Assembly: GCF_009674495.1 (NCBI RefSeq)
Contig: NZ_WKJN01000013.1
Location: 91,197 to 155,196 of the forward strand
Reading direction: 5' to 3'
Origin: Duganella alba
Lineage (GTDB): Bacteria > Pseudomonadota > Gammaproteobacteria > Burkholderiales > Burkholderiaceae_D
Length of the DNA stretch: 64,000 nucleotides
Shown: positions 16,694 to 26,161 of the stretch, in pieces
How the letters are laid out: each line of letters opens with the position of its first letter
Numbering within the stretch: position 1 is the first letter of the stretch
The notes under the pieces: model-generated
Databases searched by the model: none
Seen by the model: only the letters and a program-made list of their open reading frames with translations
What the model was told of the DNA's origin: nothing
Made by a program: the position numbers and the translations under genes

Positions 16694-17572
16694 ATGATGG
16701 ATCGCAGGGAGTTTTTAAGGCTGGGCGCGGTGGGCGGCGGCGCCGTATTTATCTCCGGGCTGTACGGGCCGGCGCTGGCGGCGGCCGGCGGCGAGGATTT
16801 CTATTTCGTCCAGCTGTCCGATTCGCACTGGGGCTACAAGGGACCGGCCAATCCGGACGCGCAGAACACCTTGAAGCAGGCGGTGGAGCGCGTCAACGCG
16901 CTGCCTGCGCCGCCGGAGTTCATCGTGTTCACCGGCGACCTGACCCACACCACGGACGACCCGGCGGAGCGCCGCCGCCGCATGGCGGAGTTCAAGGAAA
17001 TCGTCGCGGGGCTGAAGGTGAAGGAGATCCACTTCCTGCCGGGCGAGCACGATGCGTCGCTGGACAAGGGCGCGGCCTATCAGGAGTTCTTCGGTCCCAC
17101 GCACTACAGCTTCGATCACAAGGGCGTGCATTTCATCGCCATCGACAACGTCTCGGACCCCGGCGCGCGTATCGGCGAGGCGCAACTGGCATGGCTGAAG
17201 GCCGATCTGGCGACGCAGGCCCAGGACGCGCGCATCGTGGTGATCACGCACCGGCCCTTGTTCGATCTGGCGCCGCAATGGGACTGGGCCACCCGCGACG
17301 GCGCTCAAGCCATTGCGCTGCTGATGCCCTATGCGAACGTCACCGTGTTTTACGGCCATATCCACCAGGAGAACCACCACATGAGCGGGCATATCGCGCA
17401 CCATGCGGCCAAGTCGCTGATCTTTCCGCTGCCGGCGCCGGCATCACAGGAAAAGCGCACGCCGCTGCCGTGGGATGACGCCGCACCGGCCAGGGGATTG
17501 GGTTTCCGCGAAGTCGAGGCGCAGGCCAGGACCGGCTTCCAGATCACCGAACTGCCGGTCGTGAAAGGATAA
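16694..17572 (+). CDS. Tat-exported metallophosphoesterase
   Basis: A 292-residue calcineurin-like phosphoesterase with a twin-arginine signal (DRREFLRLGAVGGGA), so it is periplasmic after folded export. Metal-site motifs run in order: LSDSHWG (about 39), FTGDLTHT (about 78), LPGEHDAS (about 113), VITHRPLF (about 184) and FYGHIHQEN (about 219). The usual GNHD motif reads GEHD here, so the bridging-metal Asn is Glu. GGGAGA precedes the ATG. It is three bases from the cupredoxin gene and divergent from an ECF sigma factor. The substrate is unknown. Confidence 0.9.
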   Translation: MMDRREFLRLGAVGGGAVFISGLYGPALAAAGGEDFYFVQLSDSHWGYKGPANPDAQNTLKQAVERVNALPAPPEFIVFTGDLTHTTDDPAERRRRMAEFKEIVAGLKVKEIHFLPGEHDASLDKGAAYQEFFGPTHYSFDHKGVHFIAIDNVSDPGARIGEAQLAWLKADLATQAQDARIVVITHRPLFDLAPQWDWATRDGAQAIALLMPYANVTVFYGHIHQENHHMSGHIAHHAAKSLIFPLPAPASQEKRTPLPWDDAAPARGLGFREVEAQARTGFQITELPVVKG

Positions 17573-17575
17573 GCC

Positions 17576-17929
17576 ATGCAGGCGAAACGTAGATTGTTGT
17601 TGGCGGCGCCGTTGTCGCTGGTGGCGTTCGGCGCGCTGCGCGCGGCCACCAGGGAGCGCGTGATTCAGATCGAAGCGCGCAAATTCCGCTTCGCGCCGAA
17701 TGTCGTCGAGATGAAAATGGGCGAGACCGTGGTGCTGGAATTGACTGCGCAGGATTTTCCGCATGGCTTCAGCGTGCCGGATTTTAAAATTCGCGAGGAT
17801 CTCATCATGGGCAAGCCGGTGCGGGTCACGCTCAAGGCGGACAAGGTAGGGAAGTTCGGCTTCTTGTGCGATAACTTCTGCGGCAGCGGCCATGAGGAGA
17901 TGGCCGGGACCATCATCGTCAAGGCCTAG
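17576..17929 (+). CDS. single-domain CuA-like cupredoxin
   Basis: A 117-residue exported cupredoxin: signal peptide about 1-24, then one beta-barrel domain. The ligands look like those of cytochrome c oxidase subunit II. There is an upstream His in FPHGF (about 63), and CDNFCGSGHEEM (about 102-113) gives C-x3-C-x3-H-x2-M, the CuA spacing. The acidic residue usual between the two Cys is Asn here. No membrane helices or oxidase genes accompany it, so it is a free periplasmic copper protein: an electron carrier, copper chaperone or sensor. It is co-transcribed with the metallophosphoesterase. Its TAG overlaps the convergent hydrolase stop through CTAG. Confidence 0.85.
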   Translation: MQAKRRLLLAAPLSLVAFGALRAATRERVIQIEARKFRFAPNVVEMKMGETVVLELTAQDFPHGFSVPDFKIREDLIMGKPVRVTLKADKVGKFGFLCDNFCGSGHEEMAGTIIVKA

Positions 17930-18621
17930 CGGTAGAACGCCTTCAGGTGGTCGGCCAGCGATTGCGGTGCTTCCAGCGGCATCATGTGGCCGGTGCCATC
18001 GGCCAGCATGTGCAGCTGGGCGCCTGGCCAGCTGGCAGCCAGTGCGCGCACGTCTTCGGCAGGCGCCAGGTTGTCATGCTCGGCGCCGATGATCATGGCC
18101 GGGCAGCGCAGGGTATGCACGCGGTCCATCAGCTCCGGGCGTTCGATGGTGCTGCGGAACTGCGCCAGCAGCACGTCCTTGCCGAGGTCCACGGCCATTT
18201 GCTGGATCACACCAACGATGGCGGGATCGTCGAGGTGCTCCGGCGCGACGATCTCGCGCAGGCGCATCTGGGTCATGCCGGTGTAGTGGTTCTTTTCCAG
18301 TTGCGGAATGATGCGCAGGCGCGTGGCCTTTTCCTTGTCCAGCAGTTTTTTGCCGGCGCTGCCGATGATGGTCAGCGAGGCCACGCGCTCTGGATGGGCC
18401 AATGCATATTCCATCGCCAGGTAAGCGCCCAGCGAAAAGCCGACCAGGTGGGCCTGCGGCGCACTGTGCGCGCCGATCAGTTCCAGCATCTGCTCGCGCG
18501 TGGCGGCCTTGTACAGCGGGACGTGGTTGAATTCAAAGCCGTCGCCCAGCAGCGGCAGCAGGCGGCCCCACATCCGTTCATCGCACAGTGTGCCGGGAAC
18601 GAAATCCAGCCGTGTCGTCAT
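17926..18621 (-). CDS. alpha/beta hydrolase
   Basis: A 231-residue alpha/beta hydrolase. The nucleophile elbow is [11 protein letters not shown] (Ser about residue 66), the acid lies in [12 protein letters not shown] (about 183) and the His in [12 protein letters not shown] (about 210). The real start is the ATG at 18621, which overlaps the thyA stop as ATGA, so the gene is translationally coupled to thyA. The frame extends further upstream, but that part is the shadow of thyA. The substrate is unknown. Confidence 0.87.
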   Translation of the reverse strand: MTTRLDFVPGTLCDERMWGRLLPLLGDGFEFNHVPLYKAATREQMLELIGAHSAPQAHLVGFSLGAYLAMEYALAHPERVASLTIIGSAGKKLLDKEKATRLRIIPQLEKNHYTGMTQMRLREIVAPEHLDDPAIVGVIQQMAVDLGKDVLLAQFRSTIERPELMDRVHTLRCPAMIIGAEHDNLAPAEDVRALAASWPGAQLHMLADGTGHMMPLEAPQSLADHLKAFYR

Positions 18622-19589
18622 ACCGCCATCGGCGCGGTGATTGGCGCGTGGTGCTGATAGCCTTCCAGCGCGAAGTCGGAAGGTTCGATTTTTTCCAGCC
18701 ATTCCGGCTCGTACTTGCCGGTCTGTGCGAACGCCGGCACGCGGTCTGCGATGATCAGCTGCGGCAGCGGGAACGGTTTGCGCGTCAGCTGTTCCTGCAC
18801 CATGTCCATGTGGTTCTCGTAGATGTGGGCATCGCCGATGAAGTAGGTGAACCAGCGCGGCGTGTAGCCGGTCAGGCGGCCGACCAGGTGCATCAGCGCC
18901 GCGCCTTCCGCCAGGTTGAACGGCGTGCCCAGACCCAGGTCGTTCGAGCGCACGTAGAGGCACATCGACAGTTCCCTGGTGGTCGGATTCGGAATGAACT
19001 GGTACAGCAGGTGGCAGGCCGGCAGGGCGACCGCGTCCAGCACGGCCGGATTCCAGCCGTGGAACAGGATGCGGCGGCTGCCCGGATTGCTCATGATCGT
19101 GTCCAGGCACTCGCGCAGCTGGTCGATGGCCTTGTACAGCAATATTTTCTGGACGCCGTTTTCTTCAATCGGCGCAACCACGGTGAAGCCGTTCTTCTGC
19201 GCGTCCGCCAGCTGGGCTGCCTGATCGGCGTCAATCACCTTGTAGCCGGGCCACTGGCGCCACTGCACGCCGTAGACCGGGCCCAGATCGTCGGTGCCCT
19301 GGCGATACGGATTGTCCAGCCATTGCTGGTTTTCGTTGGCGTTCTGGTCCCAGACTTTGCAGCCCAGCGCGCGGAAATCGGCGGCGCTGCGCGAGGCGCG
19401 CAAGAAGGCGCACAGTTCGCCCACCACGGATTTGAATGCCAGCTTCTTGGTCGTCACCGCAGGAAAACCTTTTGTCAGGTCGAAGCGCATCATCGCGCCC
19501 GGCACGCTCAGCGTGCGAATGCCGGTGCGGTTGTCCTGCCAGCTGCCGCTGTCGATGACGGTCTGGATCAATTCCTGGTATTGCTGCAT
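18618..19589 (-). CDS. thyA: thymidylate synthase
   Basis: A 323-residue ThyA, converting dUMP and methylene-tetrahydrofolate to dTMP and dihydrofolate. The catalytic Cys is residue 192 in [10 protein letters not shown]. The C-terminal core [14 protein letters not shown] and the terminal ITAPMAV are intact. It is about 60 residues longer than E. coli ThyA (264) because of an insertion between VQWRQWPG and IDQLRECLD, a form common in betaproteobacteria. dcd and folA for the same pathway are also in the window. Confidence 0.96.
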   Translation of the reverse strand: MQQYQELIQTVIDSGSWQDNRTGIRTLSVPGAMMRFDLTKGFPAVTTKKLAFKSVVGELCAFLRASRSAADFRALGCKVWDQNANENQQWLDNPYRQGTDDLGPVYGVQWRQWPGYKVIDADQAAQLADAQKNGFTVVAPIEENGVQKILLYKAIDQLRECLDTIMSNPGSRRILFHGWNPAVLDAVALPACHLLYQFIPNPTTRELSMCLYVRSNDLGLGTPFNLAEGAALMHLVGRLTGYTPRWFTYFIGDAHIYENHMDMVQEQLTRKPFPLPQLIIADRVPAFAQTGKYEPEWLEKIEPSDFALEGYQHHAPITAPMAV

Positions 19590-19654
19590 TCAGTTCTCCA
19601 ACGGGGGATGTCGCTCAAAAGACGGTTATTTTAGCAGGGCGCCCGGACCTCGGT

Positions 19655-21175
19655 TCAGCGCGGCCCCGGTTTGGAGCGGCGGCCGGCCGGCTTGGCGGCC
19701 GCGCGTCCTTCGGTGCGGGCTTGCGACTTGGCGCCGCGTCCTGCGGTGACGACCACGGCGCCTTTCGGTGCCGCATTCGCGGGATTCCGGCCCTGGTTGC
19801 CGCGCGGGGAGGCCGGGCCTTTGTTCTGTACGCGCTCGCGGGCTGGCGGCTTGCCGCCTTTTTCCGGTGGCGTCCAGACGCCGAGCGATTCGCTGCCGCC
19901 GGCCGGACGTGCTTCCGTCCTGGATGGCGGGGGCGCCTTGGCCAGCGGCGGCGCGCCGGCAGGGCGCTTGGCCGCATTCGGCGCGGGGCCTTTGCGGACA
20001 GGCACCGGGGCGGCGCCTTTCGGCGCGGTCTCCGGCACGCGGTGGTCCGCCTCAAAGCCCGGCTCTTCGTAACGAGGGATGACCTGGCGCGTCAGCATTT
20101 CGATCTCCTTCAGCATGTCGACTTCGTCGGCGCACACCAGCGACACCGCTTCGCCGGCCATGCCCGCGCGGCCGGTACGGCCGATACGGTGGATATAATC
20201 TTCCGCCACCGATGGCAGATCAAAGTTGACCACCTGTGGCAGGGCTTCGATATCCAGGCCGCGCGCCGCCACGTCGGTGGCGATCAACAGGCGGACTTCC
20301 TTGCGTTTGAAGCGGTCCAGCGCGCGCAGGCGGGCAGGCTGCGTCTTGTCGCCGTGGATGGCGTCGGCGGTCACGCCATGTTCGTGCAAGGTCTTGACCA
20401 GCGCTTCCGCGCCTTTGCGCGTCTTGACGAACACCAGCGCCTGCACCCAACCGAGCTTGTTCAGCAGATGCAGGAACAGGTCCGGCTTGCGGCGCTTGTC
20501 GGTCGGGATCAGCCACTGCTTGACCGATTTGGTCGCCGTATTGGCCGCCGCCACCTGGATCGATACCGGATCTTTCAGCATGCCCTTGGCCAGCTTGCGC
20601 ACCTCATCCGAGAACGTGGCCGAAAACATCAGCGTCTGGCGCTGCTTGGGCAAGGCCTCCAGCAGGATATCCAGATCGCGTTCGAAGCCCAGGTCCAGCA
20701 TGCGGTCCGCCTCGTCCAGTACCAGCGTTTGCAGCAGCTCGAAGCTGATCACACCCTGGTCGTGCAGGTCGATCAAACGGCCCGGTGTCGCCACCAGCAC
20801 GTCCAGCCCTTTGCGCAGCGTGGCGATTTGCGGCTCGATCGCCACGCCGCCATAGGCCACGGCGCTGCGCAGCGGCAGATTGCTGCCGTAGCTGCGGAAG
20901 CTTTCGTAGACCTGCTCGGCCAGCTCACGGGTCGGCACCAGCACCAGCGCGCGTATGCATTGCGGCGCGGTGGCCCCTTCCATCGTCAGGCGATGCAGGA
21001 TCGGCAGCGCGAAGCCGGCGGTCTTGCCGGTGCCGGTCTGCGCGGCGGCCATCACGTCGCGGCCCGCCAGCACGGCGGGAATGGCTTGCTTCTGGACCGG
21101 CGTGGGCTGCTTGTAGCCCAGCGCGTCCAGCGTGCGCAGAAGAGGATCGATCAAGCCGAGTGATTGGAAGGTCAT
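19655..21175 (-). CDS. DEAD-box RNA helicase, RhlE type
   Basis: A 506-residue ATP-dependent RNA helicase. Motifs run from Q (GYKQPTPVQKQAIP) through I (AAQTGTGKTAGF), Ia (PTRELAEQ), II (DEAD in VLDEADRML), III (SATFS), V (TDVAARGLDI) and VI (HRIGRTGRAG). After about residue 375 there is a 130-residue low-complexity tail rich in Pro, Ala, Arg, Lys and Gly, as in RhlE-like proteins, probably for RNA contacts. The start is the ATG at 21175, where the domain begins. Likely roles are ribosome assembly or RNA turnover. Confidence 0.93.
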   Translation of the reverse strand: MTFQSLGLIDPLLRTLDALGYKQPTPVQKQAIPAVLAGRDVMAAAQTGTGKTAGFALPILHRLTMEGATAPQCIRALVLVPTRELAEQVYESFRSYGSNLPLRSAVAYGGVAIEPQIATLRKGLDVLVATPGRLIDLHDQGVISFELLQTLVLDEADRMLDLGFERDLDILLEALPKQRQTLMFSATFSDEVRKLAKGMLKDPVSIQVAAANTATKSVKQWLIPTDKRRKPDLFLHLLNKLGWVQALVFVKTRKGAEALVKTLHEHGVTADAIHGDKTQPARLRALDRFKRKEVRLLIATDVAARGLDIEALPQVVNFDLPSVAEDYIHRIGRTGRAGMAGEAVSLVCADEVDMLKEIEMLTRQVIPRYEEPGFEADHRVPETAPKGAAPVPVRKGPAPNAAKRPAGAPPLAKAPPPSRTEARPAGGSESLGVWTPPEKGGKPPARERVQNKGPASPRGNQGRNPANAAPKGAVVVTAGRGAKSQARTEGRAAAKPAGRRSKPGPR

Positions 21176-21234
21176 GGTGTGTTCAGTCAGACAAAAGGGG
21201 CGCAGTGTAGCCGGTTTGCCCGGCGCATGCGGAA

Positions 21235-22320
21235 TTAGTTGGCCAGCGCGTCCGACCACAAGGTCAGGATGTCGCGCACGCGCTGGTCCGGCAGGTTGAG
21301 CAGGTTGTCGCCGATGTACAGTTCCACGGAACTGCGATCCGGCAGCGCCGCATGACTGGCGCCGTTGAACAGCCACACGCCGTGTTCCTCGGCGATGCGG
21401 CTGCGGATCTCCAGCGCGCGTTCGCGGCCCACCGGCAGGTGGATGTGCAGCATATTGGCGTGCGGCGCGGCGGGATTGGGCGTCAGTAGCGGATAGTCGC
21501 GCAGCACTTCATACAGCCACTGCGTGCGCTTGAAGTAGGCCGGCATTGCCGCCAGCCGCGTGTCGAACTGCATGGCCGCGGCCACCACATACGGCGTGCG
21601 CTGATAGACGTTGCCGCCCTGGCGGCGATACCACTCCTGCGCCTTGGCGACGAACGCCGCGCTACCGGCCAGCATCGCACCGGCCATCCCGCCGATGCCT
21701 TTGTACAGCGAGACGTAGACGCTGTCGAAGCCTGCCGCGATGTCGTTCACCGGCCGCGCGTAGGCCGCCGCCGTTTCCCACAGGCGCGCGCCGTCCATGT
21801 GCAGGTGGATGCCTTGTTCGCGGCAGTGCGCCTTGATGGCCGCCAGTTCGTCCCAGCTAGGGCACTGGCCGCCGATCTCGCGCGCCGGCAGTTCCAGCGT
21901 GGCCGCGCCCAGTTGGTCCGGAATGGCTTTCAGCTCGTCCAGCGTCCATGGGCGATGCGGATCGCCGATCTGCAGCGCCTGGAAATGGTCGAACAGCTGA
22001 TGGTTGCCGCGTTCATGTTTCAGGATGTGCGACGTCGGATGCAGCGCCACCAGCTTGCTGCCGCGCTCCGCGCAGGCGATGCGCAGCGCGGTCGCCTGCG
22101 TCATGGTGCCGGTGATGCAGAATACCGCCGCCTCAAAACCCAGCAGGCGCGCGACTTTCTGCTCGAAATCCTGTATCAGCGCGCCATTGCCGTAGACATC
22201 GTGCGTCACGCTGTGCGCTTCGCACCAGTCGCCCATGGCCGTAAACAGTTCAGCGGGCGTGGCGGTGCGATGGCCCGGCAGGTGCGTACGGCAGCTAAGT
22301 TTTAATTCTGCGTCGGTCAA
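21235..22320 (-). CDS. beta-eliminating lyase / threonine-aldolase-like PLP enzyme
   Basis: A 361-residue fold-type-I PLP enzyme of the beta-eliminating lyase family, which includes low-specificity threonine aldolase. The conserved HMDGARLWE (about 184) has the Asp that pairs with the PLP ring. The Schiff-base Lys is in YVSLYKGIGGMAGAML (about 213). ITGTMTQATALR (about 69) binds the cofactor phosphate. The start is TTG at 22320, preceded by AGGAGAAGG. Aldolase activity fits, but the exact substrate is not fixed. Confidence 0.85.
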   Translation of the reverse strand: MTDAELKLSCRTHLPGHRTATPAELFTAMGDWCEAHSVTHDVYGNGALIQDFEQKVARLLGFEAAVFCITGTMTQATALRIACAERGSKLVALHPTSHILKHERGNHQLFDHFQALQIGDPHRPWTLDELKAIPDQLGAATLELPAREIGGQCPSWDELAAIKAHCREQGIHLHMDGARLWETAAAYARPVNDIAAGFDSVYVSLYKGIGGMAGAMLAGSAAFVAKAQEWYRRQGGNVYQRTPYVVAAAMQFDTRLAAMPAYFKRTQWLYEVLRDYPLLTPNPAAPHANMLHIHLPVGRERALEIRSRIAEEHGVWLFNGASHAALPDRSSVELYIGDNLLNLPDQRVRDILTLWSDALAN

Positions 22321-22352
22321 AACCTTCTCCTGAAAGGCAGAATGTTACCACT

Positions 22353-23123
22353 TCACTCCTTGCGAGCGCGGAAACCGGCCTTGCGGTAGTGCGCTTCGTA
22401 GTCGGGCGACAGGGTGCCCATCATGCGATCCCAGAACAGGAAATACCAGCTGAAGTTATAGCGCGCCCTGGCGTGGTGGATGTTATGCGCTGTGGAGGTA
22501 TTGATCCAGCGGCCCAGCCAGTGGCCCGACAGCGCGCGTGGATACAGCTCATAGCCCAGGTGGGTGTAGACAGCGTACACCGTGTTGATGACCGAGAAGG
22601 CAAGGATCGCCCAGCTGGTGATGGGCAGGATCAGCAGAATCAGCACGCCGGCGCCGCTATCAACAATGGCCTCCAGCGGATTGACCGAATACGTGGACCA
22701 GGGATTGGTGTTGGTCGAGCGGTGGTGTGTACGGTGAAACCAGCGAAACAGCCGACGATGGTGCATCAGCCGGTGCGTCCAGTAGAAATAGGTATCCTGG
22801 ATCACCATCGCCAGCAGGATGCTGATGAAAAAGTACGGCCATCCGTGGTCTTCAATATGCGGGTAGAACTGCGTGTATTCGCCAAAGCCGAGGAAAAACA
22901 GGATCGGCAGATAACTTGAGAAGACGATGACGCTGCCGATGGAGGTGAACAGCTCGCGCCGCATCTGCGCTGCCGGCGCATGCTTCGCCTGTAGTGGCAG
23001 GCGCTTGCCGGGACGGGCGCGCCACCATAGCCACAACGCGAAGAACAGGCCCGCAATCACCACGTAATACATTACGGTGCGCTGGAGATTGAACAGGATT
23101 CTTGGCAGCAGGTGGTGCAGCAT
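22353..23123 (-). CDS. fatty acid hydroxylase / sterol desaturase family protein
   Basis: A 256-residue integral-membrane di-iron enzyme. The three histidine boxes of the fatty acid hydroxylase superfamily are present in order: HRLMHH (about 118), HRTHH (about 131) and HNIHH (about 214). Hydrophobic helices lie at about 15-32, 60-78 and 100-115, and between about 155 and 180. GGGAGA precedes the ATG. The substrate (fatty acid, sterol or hopanoid-like lipid) is unknown. Confidence 0.88.
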   Translation of the reverse strand: MLHHLLPRILFNLQRTVMYYVVIAGLFFALWLWWRARPGKRLPLQAKHAPAAQMRRELFTSIGSVIVFSSYLPILFFLGFGEYTQFYPHIEDHGWPYFFISILLAMVIQDTYFYWTHRLMHHRRLFRWFHRTHHRSTNTNPWSTYSVNPLEAIVDSGAGVLILLILPITSWAILAFSVINTVYAVYTHLGYELYPRALSGHWLGRWINTSTAHNIHHARARYNFSWYFLFWDRMMGTLSPDYEAHYRKAGFRARKE

Positions 23124-23189
23124 GGCGTCTCCCTTGGGTCGGAGACGCCATCATAGAGTCGGCGGGTACTGCCTGTGCTTATAAAATGA

Positions 23190-25025
23190 TTAATGCGTCA
23201 CGTGGACGTTGTGGAACTGCAGCGCCGCCAGGTTGGCGTAGATGCCGCCCAGCGCCACCAGCGACGCGTGCGTGCCGGTTTCGACGATCTTGCCGTCTTC
23301 CATGACGATGATGCGGTCGGCGCGCTGCACGGTCGCCAGGCGGTGAGCGATGATGACGGTGGTGCGGCCGACCATCGCCGCTTCCAGTGCTTTTTGCACC
23401 AGACGCTCCGATTCCGCGTCCAGCGCGCTGGTGGCTTCGTCCAGCAGCAGCAGCGGCGGATTTTTCAGCAGCGCGCGGGCGATGGCGATACGCTGACGCT
23501 GACCGCCCGACAGGCGCACGCCGCGCTCGCCCAGGAAGGACTGGTAGCCTTGCGGCAGGCGCTCGATGAATTCGTGGGCGGCGGCCAGCTTGGCGGCGGC
23601 GATCACTTCCTCGTCGCTGGCGCCGGCGCGGCCGTAGCGGATGTTTTCCATGGCGTTGGCCGAGAAGATCACCGTATCCTGCGGCACGATGCCAATGGCG
23701 TCGCGCAGTGTGTGCAGATCGAGCTGGGTGATGTCGACGCCATCGAGCTTGATGCTGCCGCGCTGCGGGTCGTAGAAGCGCAGGAACAGCTGGAACAGCG
23801 TGGTCTTGCCGGCGCCCGAAGGGCCGACCACGGCGACGGTTTCACCAGGCTTGATGTCCAGCGACACGTGATCCAGCGAGTTGGTTTCCGGACGCGATGG
23901 ATAGGAGAAGATCACATCGTTCAGCGACAGGGCGGCGCCATTGGCGGCGCGCGGCGGCAGCGCCAGCGGCGTGGCTGGCGACTGAATCTTCGATTTCACC
24001 GACATCAGCTCCAGCAGGCGCTCGGTGGCGCCGGCGGCGCGCTGCGCCTCGCCCATCACTTCGGACAATGCGCCAATGGCGCCGGCCACGATGGAGGCAT
24101 ACAGGATGAACTGGCCGAGATCGCCGCCGGTCATGTCGCCCGACAGCACGGCGTGCGCGCCGAGCCACAGCACGAACACGATGGCGCCGAACACCAGCAC
24201 AATCGCCAGCATGGTCAGCAGGGCGCGCGCGCGAATGCGGCGCATCGCGGTCTGGAACGCGCCTTCCACCGAGCCGCCGAAGCGCTGCGATTCGATCTTT
24301 TCATGCGTGAAGGCCTGCACGGTCGGCATGGCGTTGAGAATTTCGCCGGCCATGGCGGAAGCGTCGGCCACGCGGTCCTGCGAATCGCGCGACAGCGTGC
24401 GCACGCGGCGTCCGAACATCACGATCGGCAGCACGGTCAGGATCAGCAGGCCGATGATGATGGCCGACAGTTTGGGGCTGGTCACGAACAGCATCACCAG
24501 GCCGCCGATGAACAGCAGCACATTACGCAGCGCCATCGAGATGCTGGTGCCGACCACCGACTGGATCAGCGTGGTGTCGGTTGTGATGCGGGACAGCACT
24601 TCGCCGGTCTGCGTGGTCTCGAAGAATTCCGGACTTTGCGTGACGACGTGTTGGTAGACCGCGCTGCGGATGTCGGCGGTGACGCGCTCGCCGAGCCACG
24701 ACACGGTGTAGAAGCGCGCCGCCGTCGCCAGCGCCAGGATGGTGGCGAGGCCGAACAGCGCCAGAAACACCAGGTCCACGTGCTGGATGCTGCGCGTGCC
24801 CGATCCGCCGAAGCCCAGGTCGATCATCTGCTTGAAGGCTGCGGGAATCGCCAGCGTGGACGCGGCGGCCACCACCAGCGCCACACCGGCCATGGCGAAC
24901 TGGCGCTTGTACGGCGCCAGGAAAGGCACAAGCCCTCGCAAGGTGGCGAGGCTGCCTTTTTTGAGTTCACGGGATGCGTTCGGTGCAGCGGCGGAGGGCG
25001 TGCTGGCGGTGGTGCTATTGGTCAT
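23190..25025 (-). CDS. MsbA-like ABC exporter (fused membrane and ATPase domains)
   Basis: A 611-residue half-transporter. The type-IV exporter membrane domain spans about residues 30-320 with six helices. The ATPase domain (about 360-600) has Walker A GPSGAGKTTLF, the Q-loop GIVPQDTVIF, the signature LSGGQRQRIAIA, Walker B LLLLDEATSALD and the H-loop IIAHRLAT. It should work as a homodimer and export lipids or drugs. It is monocistronic between the hydroxylase and the lipocalin gene. Calling it MsbA itself would need a tree; several paralogues exist in this group. Confidence 0.9.
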   Translation of the reverse strand: MTNSTTASTPSAAAPNASRELKKGSLATLRGLVPFLAPYKRQFAMAGVALVVAAASTLAIPAAFKQMIDLGFGGSGTRSIQHVDLVFLALFGLATILALATAARFYTVSWLGERVTADIRSAVYQHVVTQSPEFFETTQTGEVLSRITTDTTLIQSVVGTSISMALRNVLLFIGGLVMLFVTSPKLSAIIIGLLILTVLPIVMFGRRVRTLSRDSQDRVADASAMAGEILNAMPTVQAFTHEKIESQRFGGSVEGAFQTAMRRIRARALLTMLAIVLVFGAIVFVLWLGAHAVLSGDMTGGDLGQFILYASIVAGAIGALSEVMGEAQRAAGATERLLELMSVKSKIQSPATPLALPPRAANGAALSLNDVIFSYPSRPETNSLDHVSLDIKPGETVAVVGPSGAGKTTLFQLFLRFYDPQRGSIKLDGVDITQLDLHTLRDAIGIVPQDTVIFSANAMENIRYGRAGASDEEVIAAAKLAAAHEFIERLPQGYQSFLGERGVRLSGGQRQRIAIARALLKNPPLLLLDEATSALDAESERLVQKALEAAMVGRTTVIIAHRLATVQRADRIIVMEDGKIVETGTHASLVALGGIYANLAALQFHNVHVTH

Positions 25026-25087
25026 CGTGTGGCTGCGGTTACGTAAATGTACTTGTGGTGACGTTTGGTACTACTCAAATATTGTGC

Positions 25088-26161
25088 CTACAGTTTCATG
25101 GCGCGGACATAACCTGTCATTTCCAGATAGGCGCGGCCCACCGGCTTGCCGTCACGGTTCAGCGTGACCGCACCTTCCCAGTACACCGCGCCAGTGGACC
25201 GGCGCGAATCCAGTTCCTGGTCGTCCTGCAGCGGCACCACGTCCCACACCATGCTGCCGGTGGTGAGGCGGGTCGCGACAGGATACTCGGCATCGGTGCG
25301 GGGCGAACGCCACCGTCGCTGCGGAGCAAAGCTGACCTGGTCCGGCGTGAACTGCGTGATCTTACCGGATGCATCGCGCCATGTCGCGTGCGCCCATAGT
25401 TTAGCACCTGTCTTGCTTCTGACCTCGAAAGCCATCAATGCACCGCCGTCGGCCAGGTTGGCGCCGATCCAGTCCCAGCCAGTGGCCTCGGCGTCCAAGG
25501 CTTCGCTGGACCATTCGTGGTCCAGCCAGGCGGCGCCGGTGACGCTTGTCTGCTTGCCAACGCGGGTGATACTGCCGCTGACCTGCAAGTGCGGCTGGCT
25601 GTAGTAATAGCTGCTCTGCGCCGGGCGCGGTCCCTTGCGGGAGTAGCCATGGTCGCCTTGCAGCAGATCCGGCTGGGAGGGCGCCAGTTTCAGGTCGTAT
25701 TTGAATTCCGGGCCGTCGACGTGGACGCTATAGCTGCCGTCGGCGCCGCGCACCATGTGCCAGTCTTCCAGCTTGACGTTGGTGTCGCCGGTTCTGGCGT
25801 AGGACAGGCCGAAGCCTTCGCGCGCGCTGCGCTGGTCGTGCAGCAGCTTGCCGTTGGCCGGATCGGACAGCGCGGCGTGACCGATGATCAGCTGCTTGGG
25901 CGCGAACTGGCTGGGATTGGCGCGATCGTGTGTGCTGGCGCTGCGGAAGAACGTGACCTGGAAGCCGAGCGGCTTGCCGTCCGGCGTATTGAGCCAGCCG
26001 GTGACGTACCACCATTCGGTCTTGTAGTCGGGATGGGCGCCGTAGTCTTTTGGGAAGGACAGGGTGGCGCCCGGCACCACGGGCGGGAACTGCGGCGCGG
26101 CGGCGCGTGCTGGCGTGGACAGCAGCAGCGCGAGCAGGATTGTAAACAAACGAACAAGCAT
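25088..26161 (-). CDS. AttH-like lipocalin domain protein
   Basis: A 357-residue exported protein with a clear signal peptide (about 1-20, LFTILLALLLSTPARA). It has the AttH/carotenoid 1,2-hydratase-like double lipocalin: FPKDYGAHPDYKTEWWYVTG near residue 38, GLSYARTGDTNVKLEDW and DHEWSSEAL further on. The ATG at 26161 overlaps the permease stop as TAATG, so translation is coupled. In the known att-type clusters such a protein works beside an FtsX-family permease and an ABC ATPase; here the permease is adjacent but no ATPase is. Confidence 0.85.
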   Translation of the reverse strand: MLVRLFTILLALLLSTPARAAAPQFPPVVPGATLSFPKDYGAHPDYKTEWWYVTGWLNTPDGKPLGFQVTFFRSASTHDRANPSQFAPKQLIIGHAALSDPANGKLLHDQRSAREGFGLSYARTGDTNVKLEDWHMVRGADGSYSVHVDGPEFKYDLKLAPSQPDLLQGDHGYSRKGPRPAQSSYYYSQPHLQVSGSITRVGKQTSVTGAAWLDHEWSSEALDAEATGWDWIGANLADGGALMAFEVRSKTGAKLWAHATWRDASGKITQFTPDQVSFAPQRRWRSPRTDAEYPVATRLTTGSMVWDVVPLQDDQELDSRRSTGAVYWEGAVTLNRDGKPVGRAYLEMTGYVRAMKL

